A stretch of DNA of 53,710 nucleotides from an uncultured Chlorobiaceae bacterium (GTDB lineage: Bacteria > Bacteroidota > Chlorobiia > Chlorobiales > Chlorobiaceae): NCBI GenBank assembly GCA_903882665.1, contig CAIRXW010000006.1, forward strand, positions 1 to 53,710, in the 5' to 3' direction. How positions within the stretch are numbered: position 1 is the first letter of the stretch; each line of letters opens with the position of its first letter. Positions 45,964 to 53,710 of the stretch are shown piece by piece. The notes under the pieces were generated by a model, which saw only the letters and a program-made list of their open reading frames with translations, searched no databases and was not told the origin of the DNA. The translations under genes were made by a program, and so were the position numbers.

Positions 45964-46914
45964 CTACGGGACGAAAACAAGGCGGAAGCCAACGTAGTAG
46001 TTCCGGTAGTCGGGCGGGCGGTTGCACCGAGAAGCCGACCGACAGTACCCGGCAGGGTCGTCCCAGCTCCCGCCACGAATAACACGGTGCGAACCGCTTG
46101 CTGGCCCCGTAGGGTTGGTAACCGTTCCTTTCGCTTTACAGTCATCATAGTAAGTGCCGCTGTACCAGTCACTGCACCACTCCAAAACATTGCCATGCAT
46201 GTTGTATAAACCCCAAGCATTAGGCGCAAAACTGTTTACCGCAACGGTATTCTGCCGGTATACCCCTTTTGGATTGCCATTATAGGGATAGTTACCGTCA
46301 TAATTTGCCTGATTGGTCGTCAAATTCTCCCCCGTATTGAATGGGGTTCTGGTTCCTGCTCGGCAAGCATACTCCCGCTCCGCTTCTGTTGGTAACCGAA
46401 AATGCTTCCCTGTTTTTGTTGAGAGCCATTTGCTGTAGGCGACAGCGTCATTCCAGCTCACATGCAATACAGGATGATTCTCTTCACTCTGAGGGCGAAC
46501 ACTTCCAGAAACTCCATGACGCCAGTTTACTCCTTCACCTTTTTTAACTTCACCATTGGAGAAAATCGAGCTAAAGCCTTCTTTTTCAGCATCTGTCCGG
46601 TACCCCGTTGCTTCAACAAATCTCCTGAACTCGGCAAGCGTTACAGCATATCTGCTCATCGAAAAGTTACTCAATCGCACTTGATGCTGGGTCTCACTGT
46701 AGGCAATACCATTTTTCTGCCAAAAAGCCGTTATTGCAGCCCTGCCAACTTCACCTTCAGGGCTCCCCATCGTAAACTCCCCGCCTCGTATCAGTACATA
46801 GTTTGCTGGCTCATAGAATGCCGCAGTCGCTTTCGCTGGCAATGCTCCGCTGAAAAGCAGGAACACTGCAAGAAAAAGGGCTGAAACGATAGAACATGGG
46901 CGTTTTGGTTTCAT
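45964..46914 (-). CDS. SUMF1/FGE-sulfatase domain protein, exported (copy A)
   Basis: 316 residues from ATG 46914. An N-terminal signal peptide (IVSALFLAVFLLFSGALPAK) is followed by one FGE-sulfatase domain: RGGEFTMGSPEGEVGRAAI, HPVLHVSWNDAVAYSKWLS, RLPTEAEREYACRAGT, WGLYNMHGNVLEWCSDWYS and a final YVGFRLVFVP. The catalytic Cys pair of true formylglycine-generating enzymes is not evident. A binding or regulatory role is as likely as an enzymatic one. It is about 60-65 percent identical by eye to copy B. Confidence 0.88.
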   Translation of the reverse strand: MKPKRPCSIVSALFLAVFLLFSGALPAKATAAFYEPANYVLIRGGEFTMGSPEGEVGRAAITAFWQKNGIAYSETQHQVRLSNFSMSRYAVTLAEFRRFVEATGYRTDAEKEGFSSIFSNGEVKKGEGVNWRHGVSGSVRPQSEENHPVLHVSWNDAVAYSKWLSTKTGKHFRLPTEAEREYACRAGTRTPFNTGENLTTNQANYDGNYPYNGNPKGVYRQNTVAVNSFAPNAWGLYNMHGNVLEWCSDWYSGTYYDDCKAKGTVTNPTGPASGSHRVIRGGSWDDPAGYCRSASRCNRPPDYRNYYVGFRLVFVP

Positions 46915-47095
46915 CTTTTGCCCTTGGTTATGGATTGCGTGAAAATTCAAAGCAGTTGGCAAGCAATTTAGCGCTTATGCAGTGGTTTCACAAAAAGGTG
47001 TTAACGGCTGGTGCAATTCTGCCATTTTTTCCGGATTCTTTTTTTTCAGGCAAAATTGCCGAAGAGAGAGAACCATGTTGCCGATGGTGTGATAC

Positions 47096-47124
47096 TTTTT
47101 GGTAAACAATATTATTTTTGGTAA
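47096..47124. promoter_or_regulatory. Two TTTTTGGTAA direct repeats upstream of AbrB/PIN pair
   Basis: TTTTTGGTAA occurs at 47096-47105 and 47115-47124, spaced 19 bases, about two helical turns, and ending 38 bases before the antitoxin ATG. This suits binding by an AbrB-type dimer, so an autoregulatory operator is inferred. Confidence 0.45.
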
Positions 47125-47162
47125 GGTATTCTTACTCCATTACTATTTTTGATGTACATGCC

Positions 47163-47390
47163 ATGTTAGCCAAACTTACCAGCAAGAATCAGTTGACCTT
47201 GCCAAAATCTATTATAACATCAATTCCTGAAACAGATTACTTTGAAGTGGAAGTTGAGAATGGTCGCATCATGCTTACGCCTGTGCGTATGCAGCAGGCA
47301 GATGCCGTGCGTACCAAATTAGAAGCTTTGGGTATTAATGACCAGGATGTTCTGGATGCAATACAGTGGGCAAGAAAAAGTCAGCCGTGA
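47163..47390 (+). CDS. AbrB/SpoVT-like antitoxin
   Basis: 75 residues from ATG 47163 (MLAKLTSKNQLTLPKSIITS). The swapped-hairpin AbrB motif covers residues 1-45. The rest (EALGINDQDVLDAIQWARKS) resembles the C-terminal toxin-binding tail of such antitoxins. Overlaps the toxin start by 4 bases (GTGA). Confidence 0.85.
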   Translation: MLAKLTSKNQLTLPKSIITSIPETDYFEVEVENGRIMLTPVRMQQADAVRTKLEALGINDQDVLDAIQWARKSQP

Positions 47391-47809
47391 GCTATCGTAT
47401 AGTGCTTGATACGAACTGCATTATTTCCGCATTGATATTTTCACGCCAGAAAATGGCATGGTTGCCTCACAACTGGCAGTCCGGGGCGATCATCCCGTTA
47501 GTCAGCAAGGAAACGGCCAGCGAACTATTGAAAGTGTTGGCCTATCCAAAATTCAAGCTCACAAAAACGGAGAAATTGGTATTGCTGGCTGATTTTCTGC
47601 CTTACGCTGAAACGGTCACTTCGCTTGAGGTGCCACTTAACTTGCCAGTAATCAGAGATCAAGCAGATCAAATATTTATAACGTTAGCCGTAGTTGGCAA
47701 GGCGGATGCTTTGGTGACTGGTGATAATGACCTGCTTGTTCTTAAGGATCTCTTTAAAACTCCGCCAATTATGTCGCTCAGTGAATTTGAGCAGTGGCAA
47801 AAAAGCTGA
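47387..47809 (+). CDS. PIN-domain toxin (COG1569-like)
   Basis: 140 residues from GTG 47387. RIVLDTNCIISALIFS contains the first catalytic Asp, ASELLKVL the Glu, IRDQADQIFITLAVVGKADA the central Asp and LVTGDNDLLVL the last acidic pair. All active-site acids are present and the frame is intact. It ends before the 3' flank of SUMF1 copy B, which is convergent. Confidence 0.88.
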   Translation: MSYRIVLDTNCIISALIFSRQKMAWLPHNWQSGAIIPLVSKETASELLKVLAYPKFKLTKTEKLVLLADFLPYAETVTSLEVPLNLPVIRDQADQIFITLAVVGKADALVTGDNDLLVLKDLFKTPPIMSLSEFEQWQKS

Positions 47810-47931
47810 GGCGCGGCAGGCATTCCCGATGCTGCTAAAAAAAGCTTGAAGCGCTTGACTGGTCGGAGGTAACCAGAACATTTTGATGCCCTCTCGCTCA
47901 AAAACAAAGTCCGCAATGAGCTGCCAACTGA

Positions 47932-49026
47932 CTACGGGACGAAAACCAGGCGGAAGCCAACGTAGCTGTTCCGGAAGTCGGGGGTGCCGCTGTCACGATA
48001 CGCCGACCGACAGTACTCGGCAATGTAGTTCCAGCCCCCGCCACGAAGCACACGTTTCGAACCCGTTTCAGGTCCTGCAGGGTTTTCAACTACGCCTTTC
48101 GCTTTACAATCGTCATAATACGTTTCACCGTACCAGTCGCTGCACCACTCCAGGACGTTGGCGTGCATGTTGTACAGCCCCCACGCATTTGGAGCAAAAC
48201 TGTTTACCGCAACGGTGTTCTGGCGGTACACACCTTTCTGATTGTTGTTGTATGGATAGTCGCCGTCATAGTTGGCCTGATCAGTCGTCAGGTTCTTGCC
48301 CGTATTAAATGGTGTTGTCGTACCTGCCCGGCAAGCATATTCACGCTCGGCTTCAGTCGATAAACGAAAATGTTTCCCCGTTTTTGCTGAGAGCCATTTG
48401 CAGTAGGCTACTGCATCATTCCAGCTCACATGCAATACAGGATGGTTCTCTTCGAGCCGAAACCAGCGTCGCCAAGGATACCACCAACTACCAGATACTC
48501 CGTCACGCCAGTTTAATCCTTCCCCTTTTTTCACCTCACCATTGGTAAAAATAACACTGAAACCTTCTTTTTCAGCATCGGTCTGGTACCCCGTTGCTTC
48601 AACAAATCTCCTGAATTCAGCGACGGTTACCGCATATTTGCCTATATAAAAGTTGCTCAGCTTCACCTGATGCTGGGTCTCGCTATACTTAACCCCATCT
48701 TCCTGATAACTGGCTTTGGCGTCATCCCTGCCAACCTCACCATCAGGGCTCCCCATCGTAAACTCGCCGCCATGGATGAAAACAAAATTCTTTAGTTCAA
48801 AAAGTGGTGCTGACATCTTTGCGGAATCTGTACAGGCGCTGAGAAAACAGAACAAACTGGCACCAATCAACAGGAGGCGTTTGTCGCAAACCATTCCTGC
48901 ATAAAAAGCTTTGATAATCAGCCGCAACGCAAGTGTGTTTTTCATGAGCGCTGCTGCATAGCCACTCTCAAGCTCCCTGTCACCGCCCGACAACGTAACT
49001 CTGTCACGAATCGTCTCTGGTTTCAT
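47932..49026 (-). CDS. SUMF1/FGE-sulfatase domain protein (copy B)
   Basis: 364 residues from ATG 49026, the position equivalent to the copy A start. A later ATG at 48894 gives MVCDKRLLLIGASLFCFLSAC, a good lipoprotein signal, and may be the true start. In that case the first 44 codons are leader sequence. The domain has the same motifs as copy A, with an extra WWYPWRRWFRLEE insertion before HPVLHVSWNDAVAYCKWLSA. One Cys remains in the final AEYCRSAYRDSGTPDFR segment, where copy A has two. Confidence 0.85.
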   Translation of the reverse strand: MKPETIRDRVTLSGGDRELESGYAAALMKNTLALRLIIKAFYAGMVCDKRLLLIGASLFCFLSACTDSAKMSAPLFELKNFVFIHGGEFTMGSPDGEVGRDDAKASYQEDGVKYSETQHQVKLSNFYIGKYAVTVAEFRRFVEATGYQTDAEKEGFSVIFTNGEVKKGEGLNWRDGVSGSWWYPWRRWFRLEENHPVLHVSWNDAVAYCKWLSAKTGKHFRLSTEAEREYACRAGTTTPFNTGKNLTTDQANYDGDYPYNNNQKGVYRQNTVAVNSFAPNAWGLYNMHANVLEWCSDWYGETYYDDCKAKGVVENPAGPETGSKRVLRGGGWNYIAEYCRSAYRDSGTPDFRNSYVGFRLVFVP

Positions 49027-49120
49027 CTTTTGTCCCGGATTTTGGATTGCGTGAAAATTCAAAGCAGTTGGTGAGCAATTTATCGTTTATGAAGTGATTA
49101 CACAAACTGGTGTTGGCTGT

Positions 49121-49690
49121 GGCCATTCTTGCTGAACATTCAATCAGCAGCGTTTACCTGCTTGCTTCTTGTTTCTTCCATGATTTTGTTGCCAAACGCT
49201 GGAGTTCCCGGTTGCCAAACTGACCGATTACGAAGAGAAACTTGATGAGCTGCTGGCGTCGGACTCACTGTCCCGACGCTGGTAGCTGTTTTCAGGTAAA
49301 CCAACTCATAAATCAGCCATCTCCCGCATCAAAATCCATGCGGAGGTCATCTCCTGCTTTCAACGCTCTCTCATTATGCTGAGGCGTTAGGCAAAAAACT
49401 GGAGATATTCATACAGTAAAACAAGAAGAACCGATAACAACGGCAGAAAAAAAGAGCTGAAACAACAAGGCGCGGAAATCTCGCAAACCGTATTCAAAAC
49501 CGCTTTAAAGAGTTGGACACGGAAAACATTCCTGTTATAAATATTTGCACCGGCGACGCCGCACTGTTTATGAGACTGGTTACTTTTGAATAATTTTCAA
49601 AGAAAATAACAAAAAAAATAATACTGCAATCTGCGCTTTGCGACACGACTAATGAGAGGTTACAATGACAGTAGAATATTGAAAGATTTT
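49121..49690. other. Gene-poor region with protein remnants
   Basis: About 570 bases with no intact gene. Besides the Rpn-like fragment at 49199-49285, a frame near 49440-49540 reads AEKKELKQQGAEISQTVFKT and ends soon after. It looks like debris of an inactivated gene. No RNA structure is recognised. Confidence 0.45.
49199..49285 (+). pseudogene. Rpn/PD-(D/E)XK transposase-like internal fragment
   Basis: Twenty-eight codons reading LEFPVAKLTDYEEKLDELLA, then SDSLSRRW and TAG. The FPVxKLxDYxxxxxELLASDN pattern is typical of the middle of Rpn-family recombination-promoting nucleases. No start or catalytic core remains. Confidence 0.5.
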
Positions 49691-51741
49691 TTAGCTTGAC
49701 GAAGCATCCTCCTCACCAATAGTATCAATCTCTTTCATGATTCTATCGGTCTCGGTGAGTGCTACGATGATGCGCTGGTAATGACGGACATCCTCAAAGC
49801 TGAGTTCCCGGCCTTTGCGGTCTTTCAGCCACTTTTGTGCGGGCTGGTATCCGCCGATGTAGAACTCCCATGCTGCCGATGGGACTCCTTCGAAATACTG
49901 GGTTTCGTTGATGTACACTTTGCCATCCTGATAGTTCAGTTTGCCCACGATGTTGTCGCCGGTGACGGGATAGCTGGTCAAGCTCTGGTCAACGGTCGGG
50001 CTTTCGAGCAGGTGGAGTTGGCGCAGTTCGCTGCCAAGGGCTGCGAGTTGCCAAAAGGTTTGCTGATTTTTCGGGTATGGCACTCTCGGGAAGTCGATCT
50101 TCAGGAACTTTTTGTATTTTTCCCGGTAGCCTGGGCTGTGGAGCACGGCGTAGATGTAGTCGAGGAGGTCGATGGGGACAAAGGTTCCGGCTCTCTCCTC
50201 TTTTTCCGGGGTGAAGGTCAGGCCGATTGATGTGGCTATCTCGTCGACAATTGCCCTGTTGAGGTTTGGGGTTCTCTGTTGCTGGCCATCTGTGGCAATC
50301 TGATTTCCTGATTCGGGATAGAGGTAAAGAGGTAAAATATTGGCATTATCGAGAGACGAAGAAATGCTTTTATCTGCAATATGGGCAACAAGAAACGGAG
50401 TATTGAAAAAGTTGGCTCTTGACCTTCTGATCAAAGAGATAGCGATATTGTTTTGCAGTAGATGCCTCATGACCTCTCTTCTTGGCCTGCAAATAAATCC
50501 GTTGGATTTGCCGGTGTAATAGGTGTATCGAATATCAAAAAGGCGGTAACTGATCGGCACAATATTTGTGTAATCAGGGCCCGATTTCAATACATCATCT
50601 TTTGCATATTCAACCTTCCAGTCCATAGCATCGTCTCCGAGATTAAACCGGATTCTTGCATTTTCGGTATCAAGCGAAAGAAATTCTTCAAGATTACGTT
50701 GAACCGCGTTACGTTCACTTTTGATGGTAAACTCATCTCTTGCAGAATATATTCCTGCCGAATTGACCGTATAAAGTTCATGAACAGCAAAACCTTCGTC
50801 ATACTGTTGCTGTCCGCTTACATCTTTTTGGACAAAGAGATACTGCGGTGCGGAGAGAATAAGAGGAACAAAACCAACCGTTGCAAGGCTATTCTTCCAG
50901 AGAAAATCGTATTTGAAGGTTCTTTCACCATAAAGGTTATAATGCAGCACTTCAGCCAACTCGTTATTTTTCTTTTTTCCGGTTTTCACAAAGAGGTTGA
51001 TACTCACTCCCTGCTGAATATCAAAGACGTTCTTGTCGGGCGAACCGTCAGGGCAAACTTCCTTTTTCTTGGAGTTGCCGTGAAGGTCAAGAATATAGAT
51101 TCGATCGAAGGTAGAAAGGAGATGCCATCGCATCCCCCGGAAAGTGGGGTTATCCAAAAAGCTATGGTTATTGATAAACGCAAGAATTCCCTCTTCGTTT
51201 TTCTCAATAAACGACTGAGCATAACGAATGAATTTCACATAATCATCATTTATCGGTTTCATATTCTTCTCGCGCAGTCTCTCTTTTCGAGAGGGCTCTT
51301 TTTTATAACTCTCCATCAATTTTAATATCCACTCACCGTTATTTTCACTTTCACCTCTATAGGGCGGATTCCCCAACACCACCATCACCGGCGTGTCCCG
51401 TTTGATGTGGTTGGCTTCGTTGGCCTCCTGCGACAACCAAGTTGCAAAGAGTGTGCCGGTTTCGGAGTGATGCTCTTCGAGTGAGTTGGTCAGGTAGATC
51501 CGGAAACGCTGTTCGATAGTTGGTTTGTAGCCGGTTTCGGCAAGCAGCAGGTCGAGCTTGAGGTGGGCCACTGCGTAGGAGGCCATGAGGATTTCAAAGC
51601 CGTTCAGCCTCGGAATAAGGTGATGCTCGACGTAGTTGCTCCAGACTTCCTCCTGCCCGGCAAACTGCTTGTGGATGTGCCGGATAATTTCGGCCAGAAA
51701 GGTGCCTGTACCGGTCGCCGGGTCGAGCACCTGCACTTTAA
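49691..51741 (-). pseudogene. Type ISP restriction-modification protein: methyltransferase and specificity part
   Basis: The largest of three pieces of one gene. After a one-base shift near 51740, the frame has methyltransferase motif I (VLDPATGTGTFLAEIIRHIH) and motif IV NPPY in VVLGNPPYRGES, both of gamma-type N6-adenine methyltransferases. About 480 residues follow that fit the specificity and C-terminal region of Type ISP enzymes (NRAIVDEIATSIGLTFTPE, LLDYIYAVLHSPGYREKY, GYQPAQKWLKDRKGRELSF). The frame is long and clean. The ATG at 51811 is in another frame relative to the middle piece and is unlikely to be the native start. Confidence 0.85.
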
Positions 51742-52568
51742 TGAACTTCGATCTGCCGGGTGGTGTAGCCATCTTTTGAGCGCTTGTCGGTCGTTGCGCG
51801 TTTGATATCAACGGTGGTTTTGCTGGTATCGGCCAGCCCCTCCCTGAGGCCGAACTCGCTTTTCAGAATCTCGTCAACGCCGCGGACAATAAAGTTGACC
51901 ACCGGTTCGGGAGTATACCAGACGCCACGGCTTTTGCGCAGTGCAGGGTCGTATTCGGCAAGAAAGGTTTCGTAAAAATGGATAATGGGGTCGTGCTGCT
52001 GTGTCGCTTTGCGGAAATCCTTGAGGAGGGCGGCAACGTCGGTGGCCTTGAAGAGGTCGGCGAGAGCGTCAACAATCCAGACAATTCGGCTGTCGAGATC
52101 GTAACCGGCGATGTACTGAAAAAGCTTGCGAAGAAAGGGGTTTGTTCTGGGAATCAGCTCAGCCGCCTCTTTTCGGTTGAAATCTTCCAGCGTCGGGTCA
52201 TGCAGACGGGCGGCGAACATGCCGTAGGCAATCGTTTGTGCGTAAATATCGGCAAACTGTTTGGGGGTAATGTCATGAATGAGCAAATCGCGGAACCCCT
52301 CCAACTGCTCTTTCAGGCTGTTGTTGGCTTCGTGGAGCTGCGTGTTGGGCTCACTGATGAGGGCGGAGAGCGCTTTTTCGATCACGTCAGCCAGTAACCG
52401 CGCTTTCGCGGCCATCATTTTGGAGAGCTTTGATGCCGAAGTGATGGTCTGCCCTTCGTATCGGCTGAACTCCCCGATGAGGTCTGTGAATGCCTTGAAG
52501 CTTTCGGGCCGGGCTACGATTTTGCCGTTTTGTATCCCGGCAAGAAAAATGGAGGTGGTCAGTACGCC
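51738..52568 (-). pseudogene. Type ISP restriction-modification protein: middle part
   Basis: In frame with the N-terminal piece across the TAG at 52569-52571. Reads TTSIFLAGIQNGKIVARPES, SKMMAAKARLLADVIEKAL, FADIYAQTIAYGMFAARLHD and RGVWYTPEPVVNFIVRGVDE, the helical lead-in to a Type I/ISP methyltransferase. It stops at TAA after RQIEVH, where one extra base has shifted the frame. Removing one base gives HKVQVLDPATGTG. Confidence 0.85.
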
Positions 52569-52892
52569 CTACAGATAGAGCCGGAACTCAAGGTAATCAG
52601 TAATGATGAGATTGGGTAGCGAGCTCTGGTAACGGGCAAACTGCTCGTTATAGAGCTTGCTGTCGAGCGACTTGCCGATATCCTTGGCCTCGATGTAGCC
52701 GACCGGAATGCCCTTGCGGGTCAGAATATAGTCAGGAGCGCCGCAATCAATCCGCTGTGGTTCATTGGTGACCTCAACCTGTGGTGCCAGCGCCTTCAAC
52801 AGGTTTTGCAGATCTCCCCGGTAGCTGTGCTCGGTTGCATTTCCAGCCTTGAACCGCCTGTTGATGGTCTCAATGTACTCCTGAATGGTCAT
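52569..52892 (-). pseudogene. Type ISP restriction-modification protein: N-terminal nuclease part
   Basis: 107 codons, MTIQEYIETINRRFKAGNAT to YLEFRLYL, then TAG. A PD-(D/E)XK nuclease core is visible: Asp in GAPDYILTRK and E-x-K in VGYIEAKD. The next 50 codons after TAG are in the same frame and belong to the same family, so a single nonsense change has cut the gene. GAGAGG lies some bases before the ATG. Confidence 0.82.
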
Positions 52893-53110
52893 GGAGAGAG
52901 GTGGTTAAAGCAAGTTTGCCGGACAGGACAAAGTTGTTGCTGAAAGGTAATAAAACGGGGAGTAATTGACGAACACAAATCAGCTTCCCTCACCATCAGG
53001 ATTGCTCCTGGACACGCACGCCACTTCAGTTATATTAGGGTTAATTGCTGATATTTTCAGCACATTTGCTACCACCATTTGTTTCACAATATGCGGTTTG
53101 GTTGAGCCGA

Positions 53111-53215
53111 CTGTCTGAAGTGGTTGAAGATGGAGTTACGTTTATCCAAAAGCCCTTTTCCATTAAAACGCTCATAAGCAACGTTCATGAGTTACTCAAT
53201 TCTTGTAATTGCTGA
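53111..53215 (+). pseudogene. Response-regulator receiver domain, C-terminal remnant
   Basis: The frame ends EDGVTFIQKPFSIKTLISNV then HELLNSCNC and TGA. FIQKPFS with its Lys is the end of a receiver domain, as at the C-terminus of hybrid kinases. The frame is not receiver-like before about 53111, and the phospho-acceptor Asp is absent. Confidence 0.6.
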
Positions 53216-53296
53216 CCGCGCAGCCCCGCATTCGCCCTGCAAAGTGAGGCAACATCATCGATAGCCATAAGGATACGTTATTGAGGCGCTCCTGAA

Positions 53297-53710
53297 TCAT
53301 TTTGCCGTTTTGGGCAAAGTCATGATGACTGTGGTGCCACGCATTGGAGCGCTGTTTATCCTGATAGTGCCATTCATCTCCTTGATGATTCCATAACTGA
53401 TCGAGAGGCCGAGGCCAGTCCCTTTTCCTGACTCCTTGGTTGTATAAAAAGGGTGCATAATGTACTCCATATTCTTTTCGCTGATGCCGATGCCGTTATC
53501 CTTGACGCTTACGACCACGGAGTCGTTCAATGCAAAGGAGCGTATAAGAATTTTCATTTCAAATGGTATGGCATGAAGCTGTTTCTTCTCTTCAAGAGCG
53601 TCCATGGAGTTCTTGACAAGATTGAACATCACCTGCTCAAACTTGTAGATATTGCCGGTCACCGGAAATCTCTCCTGTTCAGGTTTGAAGTCAAGGGTGA
53701 TTGAGCGGTG
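53297..53710 (-). CDS. Sensor histidine kinase, C-terminal part (runs off right edge)
   Basis: The frame is open from the edge to TAA at 53297: 137 codons of a HATPase_c domain. N box FEQVMFNLVKNSMDALEE, G1 DNGIGISEKN, F box HPFYTTKES and G2 GKGTGLGLSISYGI are all present. The upstream residues (ITLDFKPEQERFPV) fit the kinase ATPase lead-in. The sensor and HisKA domains lie outside the window. Confidence 0.88.
   Translation of the reverse strand, partial: HRSITLDFKPEQERFPVTGNIYKFEQVMFNLVKNSMDALEEKKQLHAIPFEMKILIRSFALNDSVVVSVKDNGIGISEKNMEYIMHPFYTTKESGKGTGLGLSISYGIIKEMNGTIRINSAPMRGTTVIMTLPKTAK

Larger units (their letters stand above)
45851..49120. repeat. Pair of direct repeats carrying SUMF1-domain genes
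   Basis: Two direct copies of about 1.2 kb: 45851 to about 47010 and 47862 to about 49120. Each includes the SUMF1-domain gene, about 70 bases 3' (both have CCAGAACATTTTG and GAGCTGCCAACTGACTACGG) and about 90 bases 5' (both have GGATTGCGTGAAAATTCAAA). The AbrB/PIN pair lies between them. Divergence shows the duplication is not recent. Confidence 0.75.

Noticed and set aside
50462-51325. 287-codon plus-strand ORF
   Set aside because: Opposite the Type ISP methyltransferase frame, which is clearly family-related. The plus frame looks like a shadow.
24913-52571. Stop-codon recoding as the cause of the many in-frame stops
   Set aside because: All three stop codons are involved (TAA, TAG, TGA), and several genes also carry frameshifts or deletions. 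Intact housekeeping genes end normally at all three stops. Pseudogene decay or sequencing error explains this better.
1-53710. tRNA or rRNA genes
   Set aside because: No cloverleaf-like T-loop words (GGTTCGAATCC type) in a suitable context or conserved rRNA segments were recognised. A covariance-model scan would be needed to exclude them fully.

Overview
The window looks like chromosomal DNA of a green sulfur bacterium (Chlorobiaceae). The supporting genes are a phytoene synthase for photosynthetic carotenoids, a pyruvoyl-dependent arginine decarboxylase of the type common in Chlorobi and archaea, a double-domain ArsA with ArsD, and a TolC/MacAB exporter, set beside very many degraded toxin-antitoxin (TA) genes. 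The genus and species cannot be fixed from the sequence alone. No rRNA, tRNA or CRISPR array was recognised.

Layout. 0-0.14 kb: the end of an IS3-family element running off the left edge. 0.3-5.7 kb: two small exported proteins, then a translationally coupled TolC-MacA-MacB-like tripartite exporter. 5.8-7.7 kb: small unknown ORFs and a RodZ-like membrane-anchored HTH protein. 7.7-23.2 kb: a phosphate/polyphosphate region with ppk, pdaD (arginine decarboxylase), phoU, two paralogous Cys-ladder repeat proteins flanking them, a CHAD protein overlapping a ParA-type ATPase, an alkaline phosphatase, arsD-arsA and a PhoB/PhoR-like two-component system. 23.2-28 kb: a BrnT toxin fused to its antitoxin-like partner, a DUF2269 membrane protein, a DUF433/DUF5615 TA pair with a nonsense codon in the toxin, and a TIR-NB-ARC-TPR defence-type gene split by a one-base frameshift.

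28.1-37.9 kb: a YbhGFSR-like ABC exporter operon on the minus strand (HlyD lipoprotein, two ATPases, two ABC-2 permeases). About 5 kb of TA genes and fossils lies between the ATPase and permease genes. This insert holds intact VapBC-like and HigBA pairs, a RelE fossil, a PIN fossil next to an intact UPF0175 antitoxin, a BrnT/antitoxin/Rpn-like chimera and a broken TPR protein.

38-45 kb is conserved housekeeping sequence: a metallophosphoesterase, trmH, a membrane sensor-like protein, ybeY, hflX, crtB and lysS. 45-49.1 kb has a UPF0175/DUF3368 pair with a nonsense codon in the toxin, then two directly repeated SUMF1-domain genes with an intact AbrB/PIN TA pair between them. 49.2-52.9 kb carries an Rpn-like remnant and a Type ISP restriction-modification gene broken by one in-frame stop and one frameshift. 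The right edge holds a receiver-domain remnant and the C-terminal part of a histidine kinase.

Two themes stand out. One is a phosphate/polyphosphate neighbourhood in which a polyP-binding CHAD protein is translationally coupled to a ParA/MinD-family ATPase, which suggests (as an inference) active positioning of polyP granules. The other is repeated decay of toxins, restriction and STAND defence genes by single-base lesions while the cognate antitoxins stay open.
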